This document shows, one piece after another, positions 17,147 to 26,650 of a stretch of 64,000 nucleotides of DNA. The DNA comes from Verrucomicrobiia bacterium (lineage in GTDB: Bacteria > Verrucomicrobiota > Verrucomicrobiia > Limisphaerales > UBA1100): the NCBI GenBank assembly GCA_014239365.1, contig JAAZZB010000083.1:57089-121088 (forward strand), read 5' to 3'. Under the pieces are notes generated by a model. That model ran no database searches. It saw only the letters and a list, made by a program, of their open reading frames with translations, and was not told where the DNA came from. The position numbers and the translations under genes are program-made. Within the stretch, counting starts at the first letter, position 1. Every line of letters begins with the position of its first letter.

Positions 17147-20100
17147 TCATTCAAAAACACCACATCCTTTGATTCCAGCCGCAGCACTTTCGGCAATGCC
17201 TTGGCGTCGAGGCGAAGGACGAAGCGGTGTTTGCCGGCGGCGATTTTTGTTTTGAATTGATTGGCCGTGCCCAGCGGTTTGCCGTCGAGCCATGCTTGGG
17301 CTTTCAATCCTTTGGGCAACGCGAAAGTTACGTTGCCGGTTTTTTGCATTTCGAATTTTGTGCCGGCGAAGACGTGGACGAGGCCGACGTTGCGACCGAC
17401 GCTGGCGGTTTGTGCGATGTCCGCCGCGGGCAAATCGCCATTCACGCGGGCGGGCAAAATTTTCCAGCCCGCGCTGTTGCCCGCGCCGAGAATGTGGTTG
17501 GACCATTTCTTTTCAAAATCCGCCTCAACAATTTTGGCAATGCCGTATTGTTCCACGCGATGCGTGCCGGGAAGCAAACGCCAAGTACGTGCTACACCGG
17601 TTTGGGTGGCGTCGAAGGGGCCCGCTTTGCCGAGCTCGGCGAGGAAGCGATAGAGATTCAACTGTTCGTCTTGCGCGAGGCCGGTGATGAGGCCGGGGGT
17701 CATCATTGAAACGGGGGCGGCAGTCTTTTTGCGGATTTGATTTTTCGGGATGGAGATGAGTATGTTGGCGAGGTCGCGCAGGACGAGTTCGCCGCCGGCA
17801 TCGCGGACGACCACGCCCGCGAGGGTGCGGTTGTCTTTGGTCTCCACCACGGTGGTGTGATAGCCCTCTTTGATTTTTCGGTTTGGATACCACAGCGATT
17901 CGATGATGTAATCGGGCTGCGCGCTGGTGCCGAGCGAGGTGAAGTCCGGCCCCACCTTGCCGCCCGCGCCGCCGATGGCGTGGCAAACTGTGCAGGCCAA
18001 TTCCGTGCGCCGATAAATTTTCTCGCCCGCAAACGGGTCGCCCTCTTTCATCGCGCGCGCGGCCAACGCCTTGAGCTCGGCGGCGGTCATTTGCTTGGTG
18101 AGCAGTGTCATATTTTGCGAACGCGCCAGTGCGGTGACGAGTTCTTTTTCGTTGCGACCGCCTTCGCGCGCGGCGCGGATGCCGGCGGTGACGACGGGCT
18201 TGGGCAGTTGCGCGCCCGCCACGCCTTCGGCGAAGGCTGCGCCCGCGCCTTTTTGCTGGAGCAACACGCGCCAAAGTTCCAGCGCTTGTTGGCTGTCCTT
18301 TGTGGCTTTCAAAACGGCGAACACTTGCGGGAGGCTGCCGCGCAGATTAATGACCGCCAACGTGCGGGCGGCTTGTTGACGGAGCGGCAACGGTTGCTTC
18401 TCGGTGGCCAATGCGCGCAAACCGGTAGTGGCCTTGCCGCCACGGATTTGCCCGAGGCTGGCGAAGGCCGCGCTGTTACCGCCCTTGGCCAACGCGAGCA
18501 GCTTGGCCACTTGCGTCTGTTGTTTCCACGCGCCCGCGAGCCGAATGGCCGCATCGCGCGTGGCGGCGTCCTTCGCGTCGATGAAATTTTCAAGCCCTTT
18601 CAAGTCCCCGCGCGGCCGGGCATTGCGCAACCGCGCGGCACTGGCGAGAGCGGTGAGCACCCGCGCGTGCACGGCGGCATCGAAGCCTCCGCTTTTGAGT
18701 TGGCTGAACAAGATGGCCAATTCGTCCGCGCCTCCGGCGGTTCCAACCAATTCAATCAACGGCCCTTGCCCGTTGCGCGGCAGTTTGCGCTGGCGAACGA
18801 GTTTGCTAATGAGGGCAACCGCTTTTCCCGTTTCCAAAGCTCGCAACGCAAATTCGGCGTGCGCGCGATTGTCGCTAAAGTTGAGCGCGCCGTTTTTCAT
18901 TCCACGCACAAACGGATCTGCGAGGTCATTAATTGTCAGCCACAAACTGTAATCAAGAAATTCATCAATCGGCTGATCCAGCACTTGCAACGCGTACTTG
19001 GCGTATTGATGCGCCACGGTGGAATTTTTTAATTCCGCATAAACCCGCATTGCCTCAAGCCGCACACGCGGATGTTTGTCGCGAATACCGGCGGCGGCGT
19101 GCAGCTCGGTGGTGTTCAATCGTTCACGCCACTGACCAAGCACGCGCATCGCGGCGGCACGCACGCGAGCGTCGTTCGCTTCCAGAGCAAGCATCAGCAA
19201 TGTTGCGTTCACGACGCCAATTGAATCGTGCAACCACAGTGCTTCAAGCTGGGCGGTTTCATTTTCATCGTGCCGGGCAAGCCACTTTTTGAGGTCACCC
19301 AAAATTTCCTTCCCTCTTTCCTGCAACACCCGCCGTGCTTGGCGTTTGTCGTATTGGTTGTCGGTTAAGAGGGTGTTGAAGAGGGCTTCGTTTTTTAGTT
19401 TTTTGAAATTTTGTTTTTTGGTGAGGGGGCGGTTTTTAAAAGTGACGCGCCAGATTCGGCCGTGGACTTTGTCGCGGCGGGGGTCACGGAAATCGACTTC
19501 GCCGTGTTGGATGATGGGGTTGGACCAATCGGCAATGTAGAGCGCGCCGTCGGGGCCTTGCTTGACGTCGATGGGGCGAAAGCTGGCGGCGCTGCTGCGG
19601 ATGAAGTCGCCCTCGTGTTTGGCGGCAAAGCCGGCGCCGTTTTCGCTGAGGGTGAAGCGGACGATGCGGTGCGCGCGGAAATCGCAGGTGATGGCCGCGC
19701 CTCGGAATGTTTTGGGGAAGTGCGGGCTGTTTAAAATCTCGAGGCCGGCGAACTTGGGATAGTTGCCGGGGCTGATGCTGTCCATGATGCGGCGCGCGCC
19801 GGCGTAGGTGAAATACATCGCGCCGGGAATGGCGTAGCTGATGCCTTGGAAGCCGGCGCCGTCGGTGACGAAGGCGTTGCCGAAAGCGTCGAAGTGGTGA
19901 CCCCACGGGTTGCACCAGCCGCGATAGGCAATGCCGGCGCGGAGGGTGTCCGGGCGCAAATGCCAAATGCCGCCGCTCTTGAGGCGCACGACGCCGTGCG
20001 GGGTTTCGACGTGGCTGCGAATGTAAATGGATTGATTAAAATAAAGGCGGCCGTCGTGTCCCCAGCGAAGGGTGTGCAGCGTGTGATGGGTGTCCTCGGT

Positions 20101-21540
20101 GCCGAAGCCGGAAAGGACGATGCGTTTTTTGTCGGCGCGGCCATCGCCGTTGGTGTCGGCGAGGTGGAGGAGTTGGGTGCTTTGGGCGACGTACGCGCCG
20201 CCGTCGCCGGGCTCGATGCCGGTGGGGATGAACAGGCCATCGGCGAAGACGGTGGTTTTGTCGGCGCGGCCATTGCCGGTGGTGTCCTCGAGCACAATGA
20301 TTTTGTCATCGGCGACTTGGCCGGGTTTCACCTGCGGATAGACTGAGGAAGTGGCAACCCACAAACGGCCTTGGGGATCGAAGTTCATTTGGATGGGCTT
20401 GGCGAGGGATGGATTTTCGGCGAAGAGATTGATTTCGATGCCGTCCATTGTTTCGAACTCGGGGAGTTTTTGTGGCGTGAAGGGCGCGGGTTGTGCTGGC
20501 GCGGCGGCGGCTTTTTTCGGCGGTTGCTTTTTCAATGGAGGCAAGTCGCGGCGCGCGGCAATTTTCTTTTCTTCCACGGCGATGAGTGGATCGAACTTGG
20601 GGATCTCCACGGCGTTGTTTCCCTGCTCGTGTTTGCGGAAGCCAAAAATGTACGCCATGTTTTGCGGGCGCGAGCGATCGAAGAAGAGTTTGTTTTTGCG
20701 GCGGATGATTTTGCGCAACGCACCGGATTGTGGAGTTTCTAATCGCGGATGTGCCGGCACTTTCAATTGCCTGCAAATTTCGCGCGCGATGGATTTGTAT
20801 CCTTCGGCGGTGGGATGAATGCCGTTTTGGGTAAGTGGCCGGGCATTCAATTGCGCCGGCGCATCGAAGAGCAGCACGAACGCATCACCATCGACCTCGG
20901 CCATTTCGCGCAATTCTTTGGTATGCGCAGCGAGTTGACGATTGTGCGCAGCAGGATTGGGCAATCCGCGACCAAGATGTTCGTGGCGCAAAGGCGACAG
21001 CACAACAAACCGCACCGAGCCGCCCGCTGCTTTGCGAATCGCAGCCTTGAGCACGCGCATGTCCTGACCGAATTGTTCGGGTTGATTCTCGAATGAACTG
21101 GCCATTCCGTAGCCGAGAAAAACCACTGTCGGCTTCACTAGCTCGATTTGTTTTTGCAACTGCTTCCAGCCTTCATCAGCGGGCTCGCGCCCGGCTTGCA
21201 ACAGCGAAAGCCCGCCACGCGAAATGCCGCGTGGCGTGTCGCCACTCCAACCGATGTTGCGGAAAATAATGTCGCGCTTCGGCCACGCGGTGGTGAGGCG
21301 CAGTTCGAGGTGATTGAATTCCTGCATCCGCTCAATGAGCGTGTCGCCCAGGAATGCCACGCGATCGCCGGACTTGAGAGTAAAAGGTGGGGGAGACGCG
21401 GCGGAAATATTGAGAGCTAACAGGAGAGAAACCACCAATGACCCATTGCCAAATTCCAATGTGTGACGAATGACCCATCGATTGAGATTGGAGGGGCGTT
21501 GTTCAGTCTTGGATTTGTGGATTGGGATTTCCTTAGTCAT
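17143..21540 (-). CDS. PVC-type membrane-bound dehydrogenase-like protein: SGNH-like domain, beta-propeller, HEAT-like repeats and CxxCH haem domain
   Basis: 1465 residues as drawn; the start may be later (TTG near 21459) because the first ~27 residues fall in repeat-like sequence. Hydrophobic leader ~34-47. Residues ~55-275 form an SGNH-like domain with 'FLGDTLIERMQ' (the block I serine is Thr67) and 'NGIHPTAEGYKSIA'. Residues ~370-700 are a glucose/sorbosone-dehydrogenase-like propeller ('MDGIEINLFAENPSLAKPIQ'). A long helical HEAT-like stretch follows. A cytochrome c motif 'ELACTVCHAIGG' lies at ~residue 1180, with 'VGPDFTSLG' after it. The end is beta-rich. This architecture is the PVC-type haem protein family, periplasmic and probably involved in electron-linked sugar or alcohol oxidation. 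Overlaps the end of the SGNH hydrolase gene. Confidence 0.85.
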   Translation of the reverse strand: MTKEIPIHKSKTEQRPSNLNRWVIRHTLEFGNGSLVVSLLLALNISAASPPPFTLKSGDRVAFLGDTLIERMQEFNHLELRLTTAWPKRDIIFRNIGWSGDTPRGISRGGLSLLQAGREPADEGWKQLQKQIELVKPTVVFLGYGMASSFENQPEQFGQDMRVLKAAIRKAAGGSVRFVVLSPLRHEHLGRGLPNPAAHNRQLAAHTKELREMAEVDGDAFVLLFDAPAQLNARPLTQNGIHPTAEGYKSIAREICRQLKVPAHPRLETPQSGALRKIIRRKNKLFFDRSRPQNMAYIFGFRKHEQGNNAVEIPKFDPLIAVEEKKIAARRDLPPLKKQPPKKAAAAPAQPAPFTPQKLPEFETMDGIEINLFAENPSLAKPIQMNFDPQGRLWVATSSVYPQVKPGQVADDKIIVLEDTTGNGRADKTTVFADGLFIPTGIEPGDGGAYVAQSTQLLHLADTNGDGRADKKRIVLSGFGTEDTHHTLHTLRWGHDGRLYFNQSIYIRSHVETPHGVVRLKSGGIWHLRPDTLRAGIAYRGWCNPWGHHFDAFGNAFVTDGAGFQGISYAIPGAMYFTYAGARRIMDSISPGNYPKFAGLEILNSPHFPKTFRGAAITCDFRAHRIVRFTLSENGAGFAAKHEGDFIRSSAASFRPIDVKQGPDGALYIADWSNPIIQHGEVDFRDPRRDKVHGRIWRVTFKNRPLTKKQNFKKLKNEALFNTLLTDNQYDKRQARRVLQERGKEILGDLKKWLARHDENETAQLEALWLHDSIGVVNATLLMLALEANDARVRAAAMRVLGQWRERLNTTELHAAAGIRDKHPRVRLEAMRVYAELKNSTVAHQYAKYALQVLDQPIDEFLDYSLWLTINDLADPFVRGMKNGALNFSDNRAHAEFALRALETGKAVALISKLVRQRKLPRNGQGPLIELVGTAGGADELAILFSQLKSGGFDAAVHARVLTALASAARLRNARPRGDLKGLENFIDAKDAATRDAAIRLAGAWKQQTQVAKLLALAKGGNSAAFASLGQIRGGKATTGLRALATEKQPLPLRQQAARTLAVINLRGSLPQVFAVLKATKDSQQALELWRVLLQQKGAGAAFAEGVAGAQLPKPVVTAGIRAAREGGRNEKELVTALARSQNMTLLTKQMTAAELKALAARAMKEGDPFAGEKIYRRTELACTVCHAIGGAGGKVGPDFTSLGTSAQPDYIIESLWYPNRKIKEGYHTTVVETKDNRTLAGVVVRDAGGELVLRDLANILISIPKNQIRKKTAAPVSMMTPGLITGLAQDEQLNLYRFLAELGKAGPFDATQTGVARTWRLLPGTHRVEQYGIAKIVEADFEKKWSNHILGAGNSAGWKILPARVNGDLPAADIAQTASVGRNVGLVHVFAGTKFEMQKTGNVTFALPKGLKAQAWLDGKPLGTANQFKTKIAAGKHRFVLRLDAKALPKVLRLESKDVVFLNE

Positions 21541-22207
21541 TGGATTTTGGTTGTTGGGACTTTTTGGGCGCGCGCAGCGCGGCCAAGATGGTTTTTGCCA
21601 TTCGCTTGGCGCCGGCGGCGTTGGGGTGGATTTTGTCGGGGAACATTTCGGGGTGGTCGGAAAGGGCTTTGTGCAAATCGATCACCGGCAATTTTTTGGC
21701 TTTGGCGATTTTTTTGATGACGGGGATGACACCTTCGCTGACGGTTTTTTCGTTGATGCCCCAGCGGTCTTGGTAGACGGGCACGGGGAGGCAGAGGTAG
21801 ATGGCGGGCTTGCTCGGCTGTTTTTGGAAATGATCGATGAGGGCGCGGAGATCAACCTCAAATTCGTTTCCGGCTTTGTTCCAGTTTTGCGGTTTGGTGT
21901 CGTTGGTGCCGAGCTTGATGATGACGATGTTGGGGCCGAAGGCAGTGGCGTCTTTGAAGGCTTTGAGTTTCCAGTAAGGGCGATCGCCTTTTTTGAGTAG
22001 CGTGGCGCCGTTCACGCCGAAGTTGCGGACGGTGTACTCTTTGCCGAGCAGACGGCCAAGCTCGGCGGGGTAGCAATTTTTTGCGCGGTCGGCATTGGCG
22101 GCACCAAAGGTGATGCTGTCGCCGACGCAGGCAATTCGGGTGATGGATTCCGCCGGGCTGAATGTTGCGCTAAGGAGGATTAAAACGCTGGAAAATAAGT
22201 GTTTCAT
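21533..22207 (-). CDS. Exported SGNH/GDSL hydrolase
   Basis: 224 residues from the ATG at 22207 (MKHLFSSVLILLSATFSPAE), which gives a good signal peptide; the ORF's earlier start adds 36 unlikely residues. All SGNH blocks are intact: I 'ACVGDSITFG' with the catalytic Ser, II 'NFGVNGATL', III 'IIKLGTNDTKPQ', and V 'FPDKIHPNAAGA' with the Asp and His. Likely an esterase acting on acetylated or sulfated polysaccharides in the periplasm; the exact substrate cannot be told. Upstream of, and overlapping, the large haem protein that itself carries a degenerate SGNH domain. Confidence 0.88.
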   Translation of the reverse strand: MKHLFSSVLILLSATFSPAESITRIACVGDSITFGAANADRAKNCYPAELGRLLGKEYTVRNFGVNGATLLKKGDRPYWKLKAFKDATAFGPNIVIIKLGTNDTKPQNWNKAGNEFEVDLRALIDHFQKQPSKPAIYLCLPVPVYQDRWGINEKTVSEGVIPVIKKIAKAKKLPVIDLHKALSDHPEMFPDKIHPNAAGAKRMAKTILAALRAPKKSQQPKSND

Positions 22208-22297
22208 GGTGGTTTCTGCGGGAATCAAAGCGGTTTTGGCCGGGGCGCGCAAGTTCTTTGGGATTGAACTTTGCCGCCAATTCTGTATCATCCCCGC

Positions 22298-23113
22298 GTG
22301 CACACACTTCCTCACGCCCCACTGGGCGCGCTAGGCGCATTGTCGTCTTCCGCTGGCGACAGCCCTTTAGATTGGGTGGCGCTCGTAATGTTGGGTTTGT
22401 TTCTCGGCATCCTTTTGGTGGCGGGAATGTTTTATTTTATGGCGCGGCGGCAAATGAAACAGATGCAAAAAGAACGCGCCCTCGAGCGCCCGCCCTTCGA
22501 ACAAATGATGCCCACCAGCCTAAACCTCCCCGAACAATGGATGGCCATTCGCACCGGCAACGTGGCGGCGGTGCAGGAAACTCTCGGCCTCTCCAACGCA
22601 CGCCGTTGCACGTGGCAGGATGGATTTCAAATCGCTGGTGTGGAGCATCTCTTTATTTCACCGCCGGTGAACGGCTGGATTCTGGTGGTGGGTCCCGCCC
22701 TGCCCGCGCCGGAAGAAGATGTGGATTTTTGTTTTCATTTTCTCAGCCATATTAGCAAGCGCCTCGGGCACGTCCAATACTTCAGCCTCAAACGCGCACT
22801 CGGCCATCACTGCTGGGTGCGCGCCCACACCGGCCGCATCGAGCGCGCCTATGCGTGGTTCGGTGAAACGCTTTGGAATCAAGGCACCTACACCGCGGAA
22901 GAAAAACTTTTAGAGATGGAATGCCATCCTTACGGTCGGGTTGTCGAAGAACTGGATCACCAGTCGATGAGTCGCCTCAACGAAAACACGGAGAACATTG
23001 GACGCCTCGCCGCGCGCTGGAGCCTCAACCCCGCCGCGGTGAAACCCGAAGTGTTTACCGCCACCGCCGGGATTACCGGGGATCTGTTCCCGGAACCCTC
23101 GGAATCCGAATAA
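22298..23113 (+). CDS. Membrane-anchored protein of unknown function
   Basis: About 271 residues from a GTG at 22298 (VHTLPHAPLG); the ORF track uses a TTG at 22271. Neither has a clear ribosome-binding site. One membrane segment, 'WVALVMLGLFLGILLVAGMF', is followed by a basic stretch 'ARRQMKQMQKERALE' and a soluble domain with 'GWILVVGPALPAPEEDVDFC', 'GHVQYFSLKRALGHHCWVRA' and 'IERAYAWFGETLWNQGTYT'. The orientation suggests a cytoplasmic domain. The beta-strand-rich domain is not one I can name. Confidence 0.65.
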   Translation: MHTLPHAPLGALGALSSSAGDSPLDWVALVMLGLFLGILLVAGMFYFMARRQMKQMQKERALERPPFEQMMPTSLNLPEQWMAIRTGNVAAVQETLGLSNARRCTWQDGFQIAGVEHLFISPPVNGWILVVGPALPAPEEDVDFCFHFLSHISKRLGHVQYFSLKRALGHHCWVRAHTGRIERAYAWFGETLWNQGTYTAEEKLLEMECHPYGRVVEELDHQSMSRLNENTENIGRLAARWSLNPAAVKPEVFTATAGITGDLFPEPSESE

Positions 23114-23156
23114 CCCAACGCGCGGCCCGCCGCGCCAACCAACCTGCGATTGAATT

Positions 23157-23738
23157 ATGTCTTTTGAATTAGCACTAAAAGAAGTAGCCCGCTCATTTAC
23201 CAGCGACGATGGAGTGGAACTAAAAATCCGCGCCATCGAATCCACCGACTCCAAAGCTCTGCTCGGTTTCTTTAAAAATTTGCCCGCGCCGGAGTTAATG
23301 TTTTTCAAACACCGCGTCACCGATCCCGAAGTCACTGAAGGCTGGTGCAGCAACATCACCCTCGAATCGAACCTCCCCCTGCTCGCCCTCGACGAAGGCA
23401 AAGTAGTCGCCGTTGCCACGCTGCACCAAAACAAAGGCGGCTGGAAACGCCACATCGGCCGCATCAGCTGCAGCGTGTTGCCCAAGTACCGCCAAAAAGG
23501 CATCGCCGGCAAACTCGTCCAGGAACTCGTCGACATCGGTCGCATGGCCGGCCTGCAAAAAGTAGAGGCTGAGTTCATCGACAAACAGGAAGGCGGCCAG
23601 AAAATGTTTGCCCTCCTCGGCTTCACCCACCTCGTTAAGCTCGAGGAATATGTGCAGGACATGCAAGCCATCAACCACGACTATGTGCTGATGGGCATGG
23701 ACCTCAAGACCGACGAAGAATACGCCGGCATGGGCTAA
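23157..23738 (+). CDS. GNAT-family N-acetyltransferase
   Basis: 193 residues. The acetyl-CoA binding signature is 'CSVLPKYRQKGIAGKLVQEL' (motif A, R/QxxGxG/A), preceded by the beta strand 'KVVAVATLHQNKGGWKRHIG' and followed by 'LQKVEAEFIDKQEGGQKMFA' and 'LLGFTHLVKLEEYVQDM'. The N-terminal 'DGVELKIRAIESTDSKALLG' fits the start of the domain. Substrate (small molecule or protein N-terminus) cannot be told. The stop overlaps the next gene's ATG (TAATG), so the two are translationally coupled. Confidence 0.88.
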   Translation: MSFELALKEVARSFTSDDGVELKIRAIESTDSKALLGFFKNLPAPELMFFKHRVTDPEVTEGWCSNITLESNLPLLALDEGKVVAVATLHQNKGGWKRHIGRISCSVLPKYRQKGIAGKLVQELVDIGRMAGLQKVEAEFIDKQEGGQKMFALLGFTHLVKLEEYVQDMQAINHDYVLMGMDLKTDEEYAGMG

Positions 23739-24013
23739 TGCCCGCCCCCCTTTCTCAAACTCCCGATTACTGCGAAAACTGCGGCGCGGCCATCCCGCCC
23801 CGCGCCGCCGCCTGTCCCGAATGCGGGGCTGACGAATCCACCGGCTGGGCCGACACCGAAGCCGAAGACCCCGATGAAGATTTCGATTACGACGATTTCG
23901 TCGCAAGAGAATTTGGCGAAGACAAACCCGAAGTCATTCCCCACGGCCTCCATTGGTTTTGGTGGCTCGTCGGCTTAGGCCTCATCGCCGCGTTGGTTTT
24001 GATGTGGCTTTAA
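23738..24013 (+). CDS. Zinc-ribbon protein with C-terminal membrane anchor
   Basis: 91 residues. 'YCENCGAAIPPRAAACPECG' is a double CxxC zinc ribbon. A very acidic linker ('DEDFDYDDFVAREFGED') leads to a single C-terminal membrane helix 'WWLVGLGLIAALVLMWL'. This is a tail-anchored layout, with the ribbon in the cytoplasm. Overlaps the GNAT stop (TAATG). Function unknown; such ribbons often mediate protein contacts. Confidence 0.8.
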   Translation: MPAPLSQTPDYCENCGAAIPPRAAACPECGADESTGWADTEAEDPDEDFDYDDFVAREFGEDKPEVIPHGLHWFWWLVGLGLIAALVLMWL

Positions 24014-24015
24014 GA

Positions 24016-24067
24016 GACACGGATTCGCACGGATTTTTTATCGGGAAACATCCGTGTAATCCGTGTC
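24016..24067. repeat. 'ACACGGAT' inverted repeat, copy 2
   Basis: GACACGGATTCGCACGGAT (24016-24034) pairs with ATCCGTGTAATCCGTGTC (24050-24067) with one indel and one mismatch, three bases after the zinc-ribbon stop. It is followed by CTAAAAAAC. Copy 1 is at 12592-12645. It may act as a terminator for the GNAT/zinc-ribbon pair. Confidence 0.75.
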
Positions 24068-24121
24068 TAAAAAACTCAATCCATCCTTGAAACTTCAAAC
24101 CTCAAACTCAAAACTTCCCCG

Positions 24122-25333
24122 ATGAAACACGCCATCCTCTTTTCACTCCTGATCACCGGATTTCTTTCCGCCGAGGATTGGCCTCAATTTCTTGGCCCTC
24201 GCCGCGATGGCACTTACCAAGGCAAAGCCCTCCCCAAATGGCCCGCCGACGGCCCGAAGCAACTTTGGAAAAAGAACATTGGCGCAGGCTTCTCCGGCCC
24301 CGCCGTGGCCAACGGCAAACTCTTCCTTTTCCACCGCCAAAATAATCAGGAAATCCTAGAGTGTATGAACGCCGCCAACGGCGCAGTGCTGTGGAAATCC
24401 GCCTCGCCCGCGAATTACGATGACGACTTCGGCTTCGACGACGGCCCGCGCGCTGTGCCCACCGTGCACAACGACAGCGTGTACACCCTCGGTGCCAACG
24501 GCGTGCTCCGCAGCACCCAGGCCGCCACCGGACGCCTCAATTGGATCGTCGATTGCCGCAAGACATACGGCGCCGGCAAAGGCTTCTTTGGCATTGCTTG
24601 TTCGCCGCTGGTACACGACAAAAATGTTCTGCTCAATGTCGGCGGCAAAGCTGGCATCGTTGCCATCTATGCCGCCACCGGCAAACTCCGCTGGCAAGCC
24701 ACCAAGGACGAGGCCAGCTATGCTTCGCCAATTATCGCCAACATCAATGGCGCCCCGCAGGCACTGTTTTTTTCCCGCGCCGGATTGGCCTCCATCCATC
24801 CCGCCAAGGGCACCGTAAATTTCACCCACCCGTGGCGGCCCGCCATCCGCGCCAGCGTCAACGCCTGCACCCCCGTCGCGGCGGGCAACCTCATTTTCCT
24901 TTCCACCAGCTACGGCAAAGGCGCTACCGTCCTTGCCGTTAACAAAAATAAACTCGAGACCGTTTGGAGCAACGACACCAGTCTTTCCTGCCATTACTCC
25001 AGCGTCGTCCATCACGAAGGATTTCTGTACGGCTTCCACGGCCGCCAAGAACGCGGCTGCGAACTGCGCTGCGTTGATCTGAAAACCGGCAAAGTCCAAT
25101 GGGGCTTACCCGGTTTGCGCGCGGGCTCGGTGATGATCGCCGGCGATGAACTGCTCGTCTTCACCGAACGCGGCGAGCTCCTGCGCGGCGCGGCCACGCC
25201 GAAATTCTTCCGCGCCACCGCCCGCGTTCAGCTCATGGGCGCAACCGTCCGCGCCTACCCCGCCCTCGCCAACGGCAAACTCTACCTGCGCAACAGTCGC
25301 CAGCTCATTTGCGTACAACTTGCAAACCCGTGA
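24122..25333 (+). CDS. Exported PQQ-like beta-propeller repeat protein
   Basis: 403 residues with signal peptide 'MKHAILFSLLITGFLSAEDW'. The opening 'DWPQFLGPRRDGTYQGKALP' is the common start of these Planctomycete/Verrucomicrobia proteins. Several propeller blades follow of the type 'NAANGAVLWKSASP', 'QAATGRLNWIVDC', 'AATGKLRWQATKD', 'DLKTGKVQWGLPG'. No haem motif. Periplasmic. Some relatives are PQQ-dependent dehydrogenases, but this short form lacks visible catalytic extras and may be a structural or binding propeller. It is a paralogue of the gene at 27730. The stop abuts the convergent TPR gene with no spacing. Confidence 0.85.
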   Translation: MKHAILFSLLITGFLSAEDWPQFLGPRRDGTYQGKALPKWPADGPKQLWKKNIGAGFSGPAVANGKLFLFHRQNNQEILECMNAANGAVLWKSASPANYDDDFGFDDGPRAVPTVHNDSVYTLGANGVLRSTQAATGRLNWIVDCRKTYGAGKGFFGIACSPLVHDKNVLLNVGGKAGIVAIYAATGKLRWQATKDEASYASPIIANINGAPQALFFSRAGLASIHPAKGTVNFTHPWRPAIRASVNACTPVAAGNLIFLSTSYGKGATVLAVNKNKLETVWSNDTSLSCHYSSVVHHEGFLYGFHGRQERGCELRCVDLKTGKVQWGLPGLRAGSVMIAGDELLVFTERGELLRGAATPKFFRATARVQLMGATVRAYPALANGKLYLRNSRQLICVQLANP

Positions 25334-26590
25334 TCAATTGCCCCGTTTCTTCACGTGTGCCTGCCATTTGGGAAATTCATCTGAGTTGCGATAAGCTTTG
25401 AATGGCTCCGAGCCGTTAAAATTCTCGTCCATCTCCGTGTCGGTGTTTTCCTCCATGGCAATTAAAACTCGCGTGGTTTCAGGATGATCTTCCTCTTCAA
25501 TGCAAATCTCAAGCTGTGTGTTATAAATATCCGCATCCCAAGGACACGCCTTTTCAGCTAAGCGCAGCAAGGGCAGCGCCTGCTCGTTATCGCCCATCAA
25601 ATAATGAGCATTGCCACGCAGCAAATTCAGATACGGATCGCCGCCAATCCGTTTGTCCAACTGATCCACCACATCCAACACTTTTTTGTATTCTTCCTTC
25701 AAAAAATAATAATCCAGAAGCAACAATTCCAAGTTGGATGCATCGGGGTGAGCCATCCGATATTCATCGACAGCTTTGGCATATACACCTTCAGTAGCTT
25801 TACCCGCGCTCGAGCGTTCAACTGCTACGGAGTTGGCCGCGACCACTCTGAGATGCATGATCGACCGCTGTGAACGCATCCGAACACTCAGGCGAGAATA
25901 TTCATCCAGAAATTTGTTATATTGGCCGGAATGAAAAAGCGAACCCAACAGCTTCAAATTCTTCACATTTACTAACTCCTCCTTTGCCGTGGCTTGACTT
26001 GCCTTTCCGGAAATAAGACCGGGCATTAACTGCTGAAACAACCGCCGCTGGCTTTCGCTCAACGTGTCACCTGAAACATAATCCAAATAGTCCACCAACC
26101 GCACCTTGCCCGCACTATTGCGGCTGAGCAAAACATCCATATAGCTGATTCCCTCTCCCACCATTCGAAATCGTATCTTCGTTCCCTCGGCATCTTTAAA
26201 ATGGCGCAACACCTCAACGTGGGTACGGTTCATATTCTGAAACAATTGCTCACCCACCCGTGCGCCCCATGTACTCTTTGCGCTCTTCAACTCCCGATTA
26301 GCATCCACCACACGCTTCGGAAATATCCGGTAAAACATCCCGTCCACATCCAATCGATTTTTGAATAAAACAGGTAATTGCTTGTTTAACGCAGCGGCAA
26401 AAACCCTTCCGAATTCTTTTGCCTCAGCCTCGGTGATATCCGTCGCGGGCTTGACCACGTCGGCTTGCGTGACTTTTGTGGGATCCGATTTGGATTTTTT
26501 TGAACATGCATTGAAAAGCATACTCACCACAATCAAGAGAATAGAAACGAACCGTTGTAATTGCATCAAGCACTTTGGGTTCAATTTCAT
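25334..26590 (-). CDS. TPR-containing lipoprotein
   Basis: 418 residues from the ATG at 26590 (MKLNPKCLMQ). A lipobox 'SMLFNAC' follows the hydrophobic segment 'FVSILLIVVSMLFNACSKK', so it is probably lipid-anchored. The middle (~50-190) is unrecognised and contains 'ERRLFQQL'-like helices, and the C-terminal ~200 residues carry TPR-like helices ('YFLKEEYKKVLDVVDQLDKR', 'LLRGNAHYLMGDNEQALPLL'). Third-position GC is visibly lower than in its neighbours. Convergent with the PQQ-like gene with zero spacing. Function unknown; a protein-interaction role in the envelope is inferred. Confidence 0.75.
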   Translation of the reverse strand: MKLNPKCLMQLQRFVSILLIVVSMLFNACSKKSKSDPTKVTQADVVKPATDITEAEAKEFGRVFAAALNKQLPVLFKNRLDVDGMFYRIFPKRVVDANRELKSAKSTWGARVGEQLFQNMNRTHVEVLRHFKDAEGTKIRFRMVGEGISYMDVLLSRNSAGKVRLVDYLDYVSGDTLSESQRRLFQQLMPGLISGKASQATAKEELVNVKNLKLLGSLFHSGQYNKFLDEYSRLSVRMRSQRSIMHLRVVAANSVAVERSSAGKATEGVYAKAVDEYRMAHPDASNLELLLLDYYFLKEEYKKVLDVVDQLDKRIGGDPYLNLLRGNAHYLMGDNEQALPLLRLAEKACPWDADIYNTQLEICIEEEDHPETTRVLIAMEENTDTEMDENFNGSEPFKAYRNSDEFPKWQAHVKKRGN

Positions 26591-26650
26591 CGGGCTGTCA
26601 ACCAACTTTAACTTGCACCTGAGCCGTGGGGCAGTATCGTTTCGCGACTC

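Noticed and set aside
17737-19032. 431-residue plus-strand ORF opposite the large haem protein
   Set aside because: Antisense shadow; the minus frame contains the CxxCH domain and HEAT-like helices.
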